Assembly (NCBI RefSeq): GCF_002101885.1
Contig: NZ_LQPS01000039.1
Span: forward strand, 1 to 64,000
Origin: Mycolicibacter senuensis
GTDB taxonomy: Bacteria; Actinomycetota; Actinomycetes; Mycobacteriales; Mycobacteriaceae
Reading direction: 5' to 3'
DNA length: 64,000 nt
Positions 1 to 8,774 of the stretch are shown here, in pieces (positions within the stretch are counted from its first letter, which is position 1; every line of letters begins with the position of its first letter). The notes beneath the pieces are model-generated. The model had not been told where the DNA came from, ran no database searches, and saw only the letters and a list, made by a program, of their open reading frames with translations. Both the position numbers and the translations under genes were made by a program.

Positions 1-451
1 CTGGGGTACCGCGCGGCGGGGCGGCGGATGGCGGTGCAGCAGCGGCGGGGGCTCGCGGGGTGGTGGGGGCGGCGGCTGCCGCTCCCAGGACCGCCCCGGT
101 CCGCCGGGTCTGCGATCGCCGTTCACCTGGCCAATCTACGCACTCAGGATCCGCGCCGCGGCTCGTGCCGTGGTGTGGCGTCTACACGAAAAAATCGCCC
201 CCGAATGGGAGACAAACACCATTGGCGACGACCCGTGCGCGCCGCGACGATGGTTTTACCAACACAACAAACGTCGAGCCGACCCGGAGCGACGGCAGCC
301 CGCCGACCATGGAAGGACCGCGAGCTGAAACGGATCGGCATCGAGCCCGGTGTGTCGATCCTTCCCGATTCCTGCTGGACCCGGAGATGATTCCGCCTCC
401 GGTGGTGACGGCCGTTCCAGGCCGACCGTTACGGCAGTGAACTGATCCGAG
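1..451. other. Left-edge region without a confident gene
   Basis: No recognisable protein or RNA. A frame on the plus strand is open from base 2 to a TGA at 326-328 and could be the 3' end of a gene beginning outside the window; its last ~70 codons encode a Trp- and Arg-rich, non-repetitive peptide. Two other plus frames are also open here, as is common in very GC-rich DNA, so openness proves little. The first 100 bases are extremely G-rich. Confidence 0.3.
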
Positions 452-1234
452 ATGGATGGAAGGAACACCCTGGTGCCCGACGAAAGCGCTGGCGAGCAAC
501 GCACCGAGTCGCGCGGCGCCGGCAAACTACGCATTCGCAAGCTGTATGACAGCGAGACGAAACTGTCCTGGGTTCTTGCCGGTCTGGCAGGCCTGCTGGG
601 CGCTACGGCGTTCACCCATTCCGCCGGCTACTTCGTCACCTTCATGACCGGCAACGCGCAGCGCGCGGTGATGGGCTACTACGCCGAGGACGACTGGGCC
701 GCGTCATCGCCCTGGCTCGCGCTCTCGGCGGCGTTGCTGCTGGTGGCGTTCGTGGCCGGCGTGGTCAGCGCGACGCTGTGCCGGCGCTACTTCTGGCCGA
801 CCCGACCGCATTCCACCACCGTATTGACCACCTTGGCGCTGGTACTCGCCACGCTGCTGGACGGCTTCCTGCTCGGCGGACCGGAGCTTCCGCTGCCGTT
901 CTTCCCGATCATCTTGATGACGTTCGGCATCGGCGCGTTGAACGCGACCTTCATCGACAAGAAGGGCGAGGTGTCGATCCCGCTGAGTTATGTGACCGGC
1001 ACCCTGGTGAAGATGGGCCAGGGCATCGCGCGGCATCTCCTCGGGGTAGACGAGATCACCGCCTGGCTGGGCTACTTTCTGCTGTTCGGGTCTTTCGTGC
1101 TCGGCGCCGGGATCGGTGGGGCTATCGGTATGGTCGCCGGCGGTACCTACATGCTGGCGATCGCCAGCCTGATCTGCGCGCTGACCACCGTATACACCTA
1201 TTTTTACGCCGACCGTCGTCAGCTGTTCCAATGA
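452..1234 (+). CDS. YoaK/DUF1275 family membrane protein
   Basis: A 260-residue integral membrane protein. After a charged N-terminal stretch of about 45 residues there are roughly six hydrophobic segments. The second carries a conserved-looking FVTFMTGNAQR stretch typical of the DUF1275 (YoaK) family, and a later GALNATFIDKKGEVSIPLSYVTGTLVK-like region also fits. The function of the family is unknown; transport is usually presumed. ATG at 452 is used, but a GTG at 473 would remove only a non-membrane tail. It stands alone, 116 bases before the next gene. Confidence 0.8.
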   Translation: MDGRNTLVPDESAGEQRTESRGAGKLRIRKLYDSETKLSWVLAGLAGLLGATAFTHSAGYFVTFMTGNAQRAVMGYYAEDDWAASSPWLALSAALLLVAFVAGVVSATLCRRYFWPTRPHSTTVLTTLALVLATLLDGFLLGGPELPLPFFPIILMTFGIGALNATFIDKKGEVSIPLSYVTGTLVKMGQGIARHLLGVDEITAWLGYFLLFGSFVLGAGIGGAIGMVAGGTYMLAIASLICALTTVYTYFYADRRQLFQ

Positions 1235-1350
1235 GTCGCACCCCAACCCGGACCCCACGTTTTCTCAGGTGGCGTTAGCGGTATTCCCATCAACTTGTTA
1301 TGTTGAACGCGTCAGTTCGGCCACTGTCGCGGAAAGAGGTCTACCCCAGG

Positions 1351-3687
1351 ATGACTCGCGTGCCCAGGTCGAAGCGGACTCCTCGTGTCGTCGCCCTGAG
1401 TACGGCAGTGGGGGCGGTGCTGGCATTCGGGGCGACACCGTTGGCCGCGGCACCGGTGGCCGCCGCCGAGGGGTTCGACGACGTGTTCGACCTCGCGTTG
1501 GCGCCGTTCGTCGACGCGACCACCGGCGGCACGGACTGGACCGCGGTGTTCAACCCGGCGTCCTGGGAGGCGTTCCTCGGGCAGGCGAACTGGGACGACT
1601 TGCTGCCCGGCGCGGCAGCGGCGGAGCCGAGCCTGTTCGCCCCGGACCTCACGGCGTTGCTGCACAACTGGTTTTACACCCCGCTGTACACCGGTATCGA
1701 CGACTTGGTCAGCAGCTCCTGGATGGCGCCGGTCGTCGACGGGCTGAACCAGTTCAGCGGGGCGCTGGGGCTGGGCCTGATGATCGGCGACGGTACGGCC
1801 GGCACCGCGGAGTCCGCCGCCGGTGGCGCGGGGGGCTGGTTGTTCGGTGACGGCGGGGCCGGCTGGGACAACACCGCGGTCGACGGCGTCGGTGGGGCTG
1901 GTGGCGCGGCCGGGTTCTTCGGCAACGGTGGCGCCGGTGGCGCCGGTGGTGAGGGTGGCGCCGGTGGTGTCGGCGGGGCCGGCGGCTGGTACATGGGTGT
2001 CGGTGGCGCCGGCGGCTCCGGTGGCGACGGACTGGTGGGCGGTGCCGGTGGCGACGGTGGTTTAGGCCGAGGGTGGGCGCTGGGCGTCGGCGGTAGCGGT
2101 GGCGACGGCGGTGACGGCACCCATCTCGGCGGCAACGGTGGCGACGGTGGCAACGGCTCGATCTGGTTCGGCGGCGGCGGCGACGGCGGGAACGCCGGCA
2201 CCGGGGTCTACCACGGTCCGGGCGACCTGCCCGGCCTGGGCGGGGCCGGCGGCGTGGCCGGCGCGCTGGGCACCCACGGCGCGGTCGGCAACTTCGGCAC
2301 GCTGGACGGCGCCCCGGAGCGAGGCCCGGCCGAACTCGGCACCGCCGGCAAGTGGATCGTCGACCACGACGGCCGGGTGGTCATCCTGCAGGGTGTCAAC
2401 CAGGTGTACAAGTCGCCGCCGTTCTCGCCCGGCGGCGACGGCTTCGGCGACGACGATGCGGCGTTCCTGGCCGCCAACGGCTTCACCGCGGTGCGCCTGG
2501 GCGTGTACTGGCAACAGATCGAGCCGGAGCCCGGGCAGTACGACCTCGAGTACCTGGCGTCGGTCAAGGAGACCGTCGAGACGCTCAAGGCGCACGGCAT
2601 CGTCAGCATCATCGACATGCACCAGGACCTCTACAGCATGCCGGTCGGTGGCCACGGCGCGCCGGACTGGGCGACGATATTCAACCCCGCCGACAACGAC
2701 ACCAGTCACCCGTTCCCGTTCGCCTACGCGCTCAACCCGGCGCAGAATCAGGCCTGGGATGCCTTCTGGGCCAACGAGAAGGTGGGCGGGGCCGGGCTGC
2801 TGAACCAGTACGCGCGGATGTGGCAGGTCACCGCCGACTACCTGGGCGGTACCCCGGGCGTCGCCGGCTACGAGATCATGAACGAGCCGTGGCCGGGCAC
2901 CCCGTGGCTGGGCAGCTTCCTCGGCAACGCGCACTTCGACCGCGAGACGCTGACCCCCTTCTACGACCAGATGACCTCGGCGATCCGGTCGGTCGACCCG
3001 AACACCACGGTGTACTACGAGCCGAATGTGCTGTTCGGCAACGCCACCCCGGTGACCCACGTCGGCCCCGTCGACGACGACAACACCGTGTTCGCATTCC
3101 ACGACTACTGCATCTTCGACGCCCTGGGCGGTGGCAGCGCATTCGGTTGCTCCCTGTGGGACGGGATGATGATGAGCGGCGCCCAGCACTACATCGACCG
3201 CTACGACGTCCCGGGAATGGTCACCGAGTTCGGCGCGACCCGCAATCTCGACACCATCGCCAGCCAGCTGAACTCGATCGACCCGCACAAGTTCGGGTGG
3301 CTCTACTGGGGCTACACCAACGAGGCGGGGTCGCTGGTGCATGACACCAACCTGCCGCCGGCCGGCGACAACGTCGACGAGGCCGTGGTGGCGACGCTGG
3401 CTCAGCCCTACCCGCAGGTGATCGCCGGCATTCCGAACAGCTGGTCGTTCGAAGGCGGGGTCTTCTCGTTCAGCTACTCCACGGCGATGGCCGACGGCTC
3501 GGGCAGCTTCGCCGCCGGGTCGGAGACTCAGATCTCGATCCCGACCCTCCAGTTCCCGAACGGCTACCAGGTCAGCGTGACCGGCGGCGAGGTCGTTTCG
3601 GCGAACAACGCCCCGGTGCTGGTGATCGAATCCGGCGCCGGCGCCGGCTCCATCACCGTCACGGTCAGCCCCGCCGCATCCGGGTAG
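1351..3687 (+). CDS. Secreted PGRS protein with GH5 endoglycoceramidase-like domain
   Basis: A 778-residue exported protein in three parts. Residues 1-35 form a signal peptide (Arg/Lys-rich start, hydrophobic core, AAA-type cleavage site) where PE_PGRS proteins would have a PE domain. After a PGRS-associated linker, residues ~155-315 are Gly-Gly-Ala/Asn repeats. From ~334 comes a glycoside hydrolase family 5 barrel: a DMHQDLYS motif, IMNEPWPG with the predicted acid/base Glu512, and VTEFGAT with the predicted nucleophile Glu626. A beta-rich tail follows, as in Rhodococcus-type endoglycoceramidases. It probably cleaves glycolipid or beta-glucoside linkages outside the cell; the substrate is inferred. 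ATG at 1351 is preferred over 1300 because it gives a clean signal peptide and follows a GGAAAGAGG ribosome site. Confidence 0.85.
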   Translation: MTRVPRSKRTPRVVALSTAVGAVLAFGATPLAAAPVAAAEGFDDVFDLALAPFVDATTGGTDWTAVFNPASWEAFLGQANWDDLLPGAAAAEPSLFAPDLTALLHNWFYTPLYTGIDDLVSSSWMAPVVDGLNQFSGALGLGLMIGDGTAGTAESAAGGAGGWLFGDGGAGWDNTAVDGVGGAGGAAGFFGNGGAGGAGGEGGAGGVGGAGGWYMGVGGAGGSGGDGLVGGAGGDGGLGRGWALGVGGSGGDGGDGTHLGGNGGDGGNGSIWFGGGGDGGNAGTGVYHGPGDLPGLGGAGGVAGALGTHGAVGNFGTLDGAPERGPAELGTAGKWIVDHDGRVVILQGVNQVYKSPPFSPGGDGFGDDDAAFLAANGFTAVRLGVYWQQIEPEPGQYDLEYLASVKETVETLKAHGIVSIIDMHQDLYSMPVGGHGAPDWATIFNPADNDTSHPFPFAYALNPAQNQAWDAFWANEKVGGAGLLNQYARMWQVTADYLGGTPGVAGYEIMNEPWPGTPWLGSFLGNAHFDRETLTPFYDQMTSAIRSVDPNTTVYYEPNVLFGNATPVTHVGPVDDDNTVFAFHDYCIFDALGGGSAFGCSLWDGMMMSGAQHYIDRYDVPGMVTEFGATRNLDTIASQLNSIDPHKFGWLYWGYTNEAGSLVHDTNLPPAGDNVDEAVVATLAQPYPQVIAGIPNSWSFEGGVFSFSYSTAMADGSGSFAAGSETQISIPTLQFPNGYQVSVTGGEVVSANNAPVLVIESGAGAGSITVTVSPAASG
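1819..2290 (+). repeat. PGRS-type glycine-rich coding repeats
   Basis: Imperfect tandem copies of short GGTGGCGCCGGT-like units encoding Gly-Gly-X triplets inside the glycosidase gene. They are in frame and interspersed with GGWLFGDGGAG-like and GGDGGNG-like variants, as in PGRS domains. Confidence 0.8.
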
Positions 3688-3694
3688 CGGGATA

Positions 3695-4447
3695 TCAGCG
3701 CAGCCAACCCAACTGGTCGGCGAACAGCGAGTACCCGACGAAGGCGACGGTGTCGATCAGGCCGTGGGCCAGCACCAGCGGCCACAGCCGGCCGGTGCGC
3801 TGCCAGGCGTAGCCGAACACCAGGCCCATCGCGATGTTGCCCAGGCCCGCGCCGAACCCCTGGTAGAGGTGGTAGGCGCCGCGCAGTAGCGCCGAACCGG
3901 CCAGCGCCACCGCCGGGGACACCCGCAGCTGCCGCAGCCGGGTCAGCAGGTAGCCGACGACGATCACCTCTTCGGCGAAGCCGTTGGCGAAGGCGATCAC
4001 GATCAGCATCGGGGCGCGCCACCAGGTGTCGTCGACCGCCGCGGGGATGACGTCGGCGTTGAGGCCCAGGGTCCGGGCCAGCAGATACAGGCCCAGTCCG
4101 GGCAGTCCGATCAGGGCGGCCAGGCCGAGGCCGCCGGCCAGGTCCCTGCGGCGGGGCAACCGGTCCAGCCCGATCCGGCCGGGTGGAAAGCCGCTGCGCC
4201 ACAGCAGGTACAGCGCCAGGGCGCCCCAGGCGAACAATTGCGCGGCCCAGGCCGCGTTGAGGCCCAGGTCGATGAAGTCGAAGTAGGACCGGCGCGGGTT
4301 CAGCGGGATCCGCTGGGCGCTGAGATCACGCAGCACCGCGTCGGCGAGTTGCAGGATCGCGGTGACGGCGCTGAGCCCGAAGGTGACCGCCAGCACCAAG
4401 ACGATCTCCAGGCGCAGTGCGCGCCGCTGGTCCGCCGGATCGGTCAC
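3695..4447 (-). CDS. CPBP family intramembrane metalloprotease
   Basis: A 250-residue polytopic membrane protein of the CPBP/Abi (CAAX prenyl protease-like) family. The signature EE pair lies in FAEEVIVVGYLLTRLR, followed by RGAYHLYQGFG (second metal-binding motif with His) and a third motif with LVLAHGLIDTV near the C-terminus. These residues would bind zinc inside the membrane; the substrate is unknown. The start is GTG at 4447. It converges on the glycosidase gene with only 7 bases between the stops and lies 18 bases downstream of the DUF2470 gene, so it may be co-transcribed with it. Confidence 0.85.
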   Translation of the reverse strand: MTDPADQRRALRLEIVLVLAVTFGLSAVTAILQLADAVLRDLSAQRIPLNPRRSYFDFIDLGLNAAWAAQLFAWGALALYLLWRSGFPPGRIGLDRLPRRRDLAGGLGLAALIGLPGLGLYLLARTLGLNADVIPAAVDDTWWRAPMLIVIAFANGFAEEVIVVGYLLTRLRQLRVSPAVALAGSALLRGAYHLYQGFGAGLGNIAMGLVFGYAWQRTGRLWPLVLAHGLIDTVAFVGYSLFADQLGWLR

Positions 4448-4465
4448 CTCGACACGGTATAACCC

Positions 4466-5290
4466 CTACCGCGACTGACGACGGGGCTGCAGCCCGTTGA
4501 GGAACGGGCAGCCCATCAGTGCGCGCACCGCGCGGTTCAGGCTAAGCACGTCCTCGACCGGCCGCGGAAAACTGAGGCGCACGTCGTGGTCACCATCGGC
4601 GGCCTCGACCCGCAGCCACATCCCGTAGCGGTCCACCGCGAGGGGGCGGGGCCGGCCGCGGCGCAACTGCGGCGGCAGCTTGGTGGTGGCCAGCCGGGCG
4701 ATCAGTTCGGGGTGCGCCGAATCCAGGTGTTGCAGCCAGTGGGCCTCGATCGCGCAGAACGGGTCGGGGCGGGCCGCCAGCAGCTCTTCGACGGCGACCG
4801 ACTCGGCCCCGGTCGTATCGGCCAGCACCGCCGAGTCGGGCGTGAGCCGCAGCAGCGAGTAGCTGACCTCCGTGGGGGCCGGGACCTCGGATGTCCTGGC
4901 TGCCGAACGCGGGGAGATCACCTGCAGCAGCGCCGGATTGGGGTTAACCGTAGCGATCTGGTCGAGCAGTGCGGGGATCTCGGCCTCGGGGACCGCCACC
5001 AGCCGGCCGCGGATCCACGCCAGCGCGCGGACCCGTTCGCGCAGCCGCAGCGGTGCGTGGTCGGTCAGCTCCAGCATCGCCGCGACCCCGGCGGTGGCCG
5101 CCTCGGCGACCGGATCGCCGACCGGGACCGCGACCACCACGGACCCGTCCGGCAACAGGTGGCACACCGGTGCGTTGACCGGCGCGGCGTCGGCGGAGTC
5201 GGCGATCGCCAGCAGTGCCTGGCCACGGACACAGGCGCTGCGGATCCGCTCCGCGGACGTCGGGACGGTTACCGCTGTGGTGGTGGCCAT
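4466..5290 (-). CDS. Iron-regulated DUF2470 protein (Rv3839-like)
   Basis: A 274-residue soluble protein. The N-terminal ~130 residues resemble an FMN-binding split-barrel or HugZ-like fold and the C-terminal ~80 residues match the DUF2470 domain (LARLATTKL region through VLSLNRAVRALMGCPF). The family is linked to haem or iron handling; no enzyme activity can be assigned from sequence. Next to pheA it matches M. tuberculosis Rv3839, which belongs to the IdeR regulon there. ATG at 5290 follows an AAAGGG ribosome site, and an IdeR-type iron box lies about 20 bases upstream. Confidence 0.8.
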   Translation of the reverse strand: MATTTAVTVPTSAERIRSACVRGQALLAIADSADAAPVNAPVCHLLPDGSVVVAVPVGDPVAEAATAGVAAMLELTDHAPLRLRERVRALAWIRGRLVAVPEAEIPALLDQIATVNPNPALLQVISPRSAARTSEVPAPTEVSYSLLRLTPDSAVLADTTGAESVAVEELLAARPDPFCAIEAHWLQHLDSAHPELIARLATTKLPPQLRRGRPRPLAVDRYGMWLRVEAADGDHDVRLSFPRPVEDVLSLNRAVRALMGCPFLNGLQPRRQSR

Positions 5291-5309
5291 CGATCACCCT
5301 TTCAGTAAG

Positions 5310-5328
5310 TGAGGTAAGCCTAACTTAA
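5310..5328 (-). promoter_or_regulatory. Probable IdeR iron box
   Basis: Read on the minus strand the 19 bases match the mycobacterial IdeR/DtxR consensus TTAGGTTAGGCTAACCTAA at 16 positions. The box sits 20 bases upstream of the DUF2470 start, where bound IdeR-Fe(II) would block transcription when iron is plentiful. Confidence 0.75.
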
Positions 5329-5414
5329 TTAACGACCGGGTCCGGCGCAACCGTTCGGTGGAATCCGGTCCCCCGCGCCGCGCCAGGGCGGCCTCCTCGA
5401 CCCGCCGCGGCCGA

Positions 5415-5420
5415 TAGGGT
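5415..5420 (+). promoter_or_regulatory. -10 box (TAGGGT) of a likely leaderless pheA mRNA
   Basis: TAGGGT fits the mycobacterial TANNNT -10 element and ends 6 bases before the GTG start of pheA. Transcription would begin at or next to the start codon. There is no convincing ribosome site. The same TAGGGTTG-N-GC-N-GTG layout precedes serS. Confidence 0.45.
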
Positions 5421-5426
5421 TGAGCG

Positions 5427-6290
5427 GTGACCCGCATCAGCTATCTCGGCCCGGCGGGGACCTTCACCGAAGCGGCGCTGCTCGCGTTGACCGGCGCCGG
5501 CCTGGTTCCCGGCTGTGGCCATGAAGACCATCGCGCCGTGCCGGCCGAGACCACGCCGGCCGCGCTGGAGGCGGTGCGTACCGGCGCCACCGAGTACGCC
5601 TGCGTGCCGATCGAGAACTCGATCGAGGGCGGTGTGACGCCCACCCTGGACGGCCTCGCGACCGGTTCGCCGCTGCAGATCTTCGCCGAAACCACCCTCG
5701 ATGTCGCGTTCTCGATCGTGGTTGCGCCGGGGCGGTCGCCCGCCGACATCCGCACCGTGGCCGCCCACCCGGTGGCCGGCCCCCAGGTGCGACGGTGGCT
5801 GGCCGAGCATCTGCCGCAGGCCCAGGTGGTGCCGGCGAACTCCAACGCCGCTGCCGCGCAGCAGGTCTGCGACGGCGAAGCGGATGCCGGGGTGAGCACC
5901 GCGCTGGCTGCGCAGCAGCGCGGGTTGATCGCGCTGGCCGACGGCGTCATCGACGAGCCCAACGCGCGGACCCGCTTCGTGCTGGTGGGCACGCCCGCGC
6001 CGCCGCCGCGGCGCACCGGCGCCGACCGGACGTCGGTGGTGCTGCGGCTGGACAACGCGCCGGGCGCGCTGGCTGCCGCGCTGACCGAATTCGGCAGCCG
6101 CGGAATCGATCTGACCCGGATCGAATCCCGCCCGACCCGCACCGAGCTGGGTACCTATCTGTTCTTCCTGGACTGTGTGGGGCACATCGAGGACGGCGCC
6201 GTCGCCGCGGCGCTCAACGCGCTGCGCGGCAGCTGCGCCGATGTGCGGTACCTGGGCTCCTGGCCCGCCCGGCCGGAGGCGGCGACATGA
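5427..6290 (+). CDS. pheA: Prephenate dehydratase
   Basis: A 287-residue cytosolic enzyme converting prephenate to phenylpyruvate in phenylalanine synthesis. The N-terminal ~185 residues form the periplasmic-binding-like catalytic region, beginning SYLGPAGTFTEAA and containing the characteristic IENSIEGGV and TRFVLVG motifs. Residues ~200-280 are a regulatory ACT domain with the ESRPTRTELGTYLFF motif that binds phenylalanine in the family. No chorismate mutase domain is present, as expected for actinobacteria. Its TGA overlaps the ATG of the next gene, so the two are translationally coupled. Confidence 0.95.
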   Translation: MTRISYLGPAGTFTEAALLALTGAGLVPGCGHEDHRAVPAETTPAALEAVRTGATEYACVPIENSIEGGVTPTLDGLATGSPLQIFAETTLDVAFSIVVAPGRSPADIRTVAAHPVAGPQVRRWLAEHLPQAQVVPANSNAAAAQQVCDGEADAGVSTALAAQQRGLIALADGVIDEPNARTRFVLVGTPAPPPRRTGADRTSVVLRLDNAPGALAAALTEFGSRGIDLTRIESRPTRTELGTYLFFLDCVGHIEDGAVAAALNALRGSCADVRYLGSWPARPEAAT

Positions 6291-6976
6291 CCGGCCGGCT
6301 GGTGCTGCTGCGGCACGGTCAGTCCTACGGCAACGTCGACCGTCGGCTCGACACCCGGCCGCCCGGGTCCGAACTGACATCGCTGGGCCGCGACCAGGCT
6401 CGGGCGTTCGCCGGGAACGGGCTGCACCGTCCGGCGTTGATCACCCATTCGGTGGCGCTGCGCGCTGCCCAGACCGCCGCGGAGATCAGTGGACCGTTCG
6501 GCGTGACCGCCCGCGCCATCGAAGGCATCCACGAGGTGCAGGCCGGTCATCTGGAGAACCGCAGCGACGACGACGCGATCGCCGAGTTCAACGCGATCTA
6601 TCAGCGCTGGCACTGCGGCGAGACCGGGGTCGCGCTGCCCGGCGGCGAGACCGCCGAACAGGTGCTGGACCGTTATCTGCCGGTCGTGACCGAACTGCGG
6701 ATGCGCTACCTCGACGACGATGCCTGGACCGGCGACATCGTCATGGTCAGCCATGGCGCAGCGATCCGGCTGGCGGCGGCCACCCTGGCGGGTGTGGACC
6801 GCAGCTTCGCGCTGGACCACCACCTCGACAACGCCGAGGCGGTCGTGCTGGCGCCGATCACCGACGGCCGGTGGAGCTGCGTGCAGTGGGGCTCGCTCAC
6901 GCCGCCGTTCTATCCCGAGCCCAACGCGGACCCGGTCGGCGACGCGCTGCGCTCCGACACCGACCCGATGGGCTGA
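6287..6976 (+). CDS. Histidine phosphatase/phosphoglycerate mutase-like protein (Rv3837c-like)
   Basis: A 229-residue histidine phosphatase superfamily protein. LVLLRHGQSYGN at the N-terminus contains the RHG catalytic histidine, and VMVSHGAAIRLA holds the second histidine. Annotations call such proteins phosphoglycerate mutase, but the branch includes phosphatases of varied specificity, so the substrate is open. The start ATG overlaps the pheA stop (ATGA). In M. tuberculosis the homologue is also next to pheA. Confidence 0.85.
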   Translation: MTGRLVLLRHGQSYGNVDRRLDTRPPGSELTSLGRDQARAFAGNGLHRPALITHSVALRAAQTAAEISGPFGVTARAIEGIHEVQAGHLENRSDDDAIAEFNAIYQRWHCGETGVALPGGETAEQVLDRYLPVVTELRMRYLDDDAWTGDIVMVSHGAAIRLAAATLAGVDRSFALDHHLDNAEAVVLAPITDGRWSCVQWGSLTPPFYPEPNADPVGDALRSDTDPMG

Positions 6977-6989
6977 GCGGCGCCGTCGC

Positions 6990-7178
6990 TCAGATCGCGA
7001 TCGCGTACGCCTGCGCGCAGCGGCAGCCGACGGCGTCGCAGTCGAGTGCGAACGAATGCGCCATCAACTCGCCGGGACAGCCGTCCTCGGTGCACTCGGC
7101 GGTGTGCAGTACGTGGTGGATGAGCGTGCCGTGGCAGTGCTCCAGCCCCGCCCGGCAGGCTCGGCAGTGGTCAACCAT
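6990..7178 (-). CDS. Small Cys/His-rich protein
   Basis: A 62-residue peptide with Cys/His pairs arranged CRAC...HCHG...CTEDGC...CDAVGCRC, which suggests a bound metal, probably zinc. Function is unknown and I recognise no named family. ATG at 7178 (MVDHC) is chosen; an in-frame ATG at 7199 would add seven residues. It lies on the minus strand between the phosphoglycerate mutase-like gene (13 bases away, convergent) and the metallopeptidase gene. Confidence 0.6.
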   Translation of the reverse strand: MVDHCRACRAGLEHCHGTLIHHVLHTAECTEDGCPGELMAHSFALDCDAVGCRCAQAYAIAI

Positions 7179-7237
7179 GGGTCGTTCATAGCACCGCATG
7201 CCGACAACATCGTTCCGCCGCGCCGCGACCGCGTTGC

Positions 7238-7588
7238 TCAACCCCAGCCGAGTTCGTGCAGCCGGTCGTCGTCGATGCCGAAGTGGTGGGCGATCTCGTG
7301 GATCACCGTGATCCGTACCTCCTCGACGACCTCGTCGTCGGAGCCGCACATCTCCAGCAGCGCGTCCCGGTAGATCGTGATGGTGTCCGGCAGCGACCCG
7401 GCGTAGCTGGAGTCCCGCTCGGTGAGCGCCACCCCTTCGTAGAGCCCGAGCAGGTCGGGTTCGTCGGGGTTGCGGCCCTCCACCAGGATGACGACGTTGT
7501 CGAAGGCGGCGGCCAGCTGGGCGGGGATCAGATCCAGCGCGTCGGAGACCAGTTCGTCGAACCGGCGCGGTTCCATCTGCACACTCAC
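7238..7588 (-). CDS. Small zincin-like metallopeptidase family protein (Rv3836-like)
   Basis: A 116-residue protein of the minimal zincin (MPN/DUF1025-type) family. The zinc-binding HEIAHHFGIDDDRLHELGW motif is at the C-terminus, with His/Glu/His and a downstream Asp/His. Physiological substrates are not known. GTG at 7588 overlaps the stop of the upstream membrane-protein gene (GTGA), so the pair is translationally coupled; an ATG at 7576 is possible. The order metallopeptidase, membrane protein, serS matches Rv3836-Rv3835-Rv3834c. Confidence 0.85.
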   Translation of the reverse strand: MSVQMEPRRFDELVSDALDLIPAQLAAAFDNVVILVEGRNPDEPDLLGLYEGVALTERDSSYAGSLPDTITIYRDALLEMCGSDDEVVEEVRITVIHEIAHHFGIDDDRLHELGWG

Positions 7589-8703
7589 CGCGGCTGGCTA
7601 CCGGCGGGCAATTGGTTGAGCCGCTCCGCGGGAATCGACGGCGGCGGCACCGGGGGCTGGCCGTTGATCAGCAGCTGCCCGCGGGCACTGTTGATCAGGG
7701 CCGCCCAGCCGCCGTTGCCCAGCGTGGCGCCGAGGCTGCATGCCACCTCGCGGCTGCCCGCCGACCAGCTGGGCAAGGAGATGGTGGCGTAGGTCAGCGT
7801 CAGCGTCGTGTCGCGCAACTGCACCGGCGCCAGGTACTCATCGGTGAGCCGCGTGCAGGTCTCCTTGATGAACGCGTCCTGCTCGGGCTCGGGAGGCAGG
7901 GCGTCGGGGAACCGCTCGGCCAGATTGACGGTGCCGGTCACCTCTTTGGTGTGGGGTGCGGCGCAGTCCACCGGAACGTCGTTGGGCTGGTTGGTGCCCG
8001 GGTCGATGCCCAGGCAGGTGCCCGGCGGCCAGATCTTGGACTGGTCGATGTCGGCGACCTTGCCGGTGAATGCGATCTGCTGGCCGCCCACGCCGGGAAG
8101 CTGCAGGCCACACAGCATTCGGCGCTCACCGTGGTGGCGCCAGGCCCGCTCGCCGGCCCACAGCATGCTGGCGACGAACTTGCTGTGCGGGTCGAACTTC
8201 GCGCCGAGGTAGCGGCGCACCGAGGACTCGCACTGCTCCTGGGTGATCTGCTCGATGCGGGCGGTGGACGGCGGCGGAGCATCCGGGCCGTACTCGGCGC
8301 CGGGAAACATCTTCATGTCCACCGGCCCGGCGACCTCGAACTTGTGCTCGTCGGCGCAGCTGACCACCGTCGCGCCGTCCAGGTCGTTCTCCGGCCAGTT
8401 CAGGCAGTCTCCGGCGACCGCGCGGTCGATCGCGTCGTTGCCCTTGCCGATACCGATCCCCAGTCCGGGCCCGGGGCCCTTGCCGCCCGCACCGGATGGC
8501 GGCTCGGCGCCCAGGTGGCCGAGCAGCCCGCCGGGCCCCTCGCCCAGCACCGGAACCACGGTGACCAGTCCCGCGATCAGCAGCCCGCCCAGCGCGGTCA
8601 ACAACAGGGCGCGGCGGGTCGCGGCCGCCTGCAGCGTGCGCAGCCAAGACACCCGCTTGGCGGGTGGATTCTCCGGGTCGGCTGCCTTCGACATCCGGTC
8701 CAT
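7585..8703 (-). CDS. Septum-formation-type membrane protein (Rv3835-like)
   Basis: A 372-residue protein with a short cytoplasmic Lys/Arg-rich N-terminus, one membrane segment (about residues 28-50), a Gly-rich linker and a large extracytoplasmic domain. Cysteines recur in repeated patterns such as GDCLNWP, VVSCADEHKFEVAG and CLGIDPG...VDCAAPHTKEVTG, typical of the septum formation domain family. Its precise role is unproven. ATG at 8703 is used; ATG at 8694 is also possible. It is divergent from serS, 83 bases away. Confidence 0.8.
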   Translation of the reverse strand: MDRMSKAADPENPPAKRVSWLRTLQAAATRRALLLTALGGLLIAGLVTVVPVLGEGPGGLLGHLGAEPPSGAGGKGPGPGLGIGIGKGNDAIDRAVAGDCLNWPENDLDGATVVSCADEHKFEVAGPVDMKMFPGAEYGPDAPPPSTARIEQITQEQCESSVRRYLGAKFDPHSKFVASMLWAGERAWRHHGERRMLCGLQLPGVGGQQIAFTGKVADIDQSKIWPPGTCLGIDPGTNQPNDVPVDCAAPHTKEVTGTVNLAERFPDALPPEPEQDAFIKETCTRLTDEYLAPVQLRDTTLTLTYATISLPSWSAGSREVACSLGATLGNGGWAALINSARGQLLINGQPPVPPPSIPAERLNQLPAGSQPR

Positions 8704-8774
8704 TCTGACAGGCAGGCACCAGCGCGTGACAAATGATGCGAAAGTGATGCCGCGGGCCGGGCCGGCCCTGGTTG

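Noticed and set aside
1819-2290. PGRS and erp repeat tracts as CRISPR-like arrays
   Set aside because: The repeats are short, in frame and contiguous, with no unique spacers; they encode known protein repeats.
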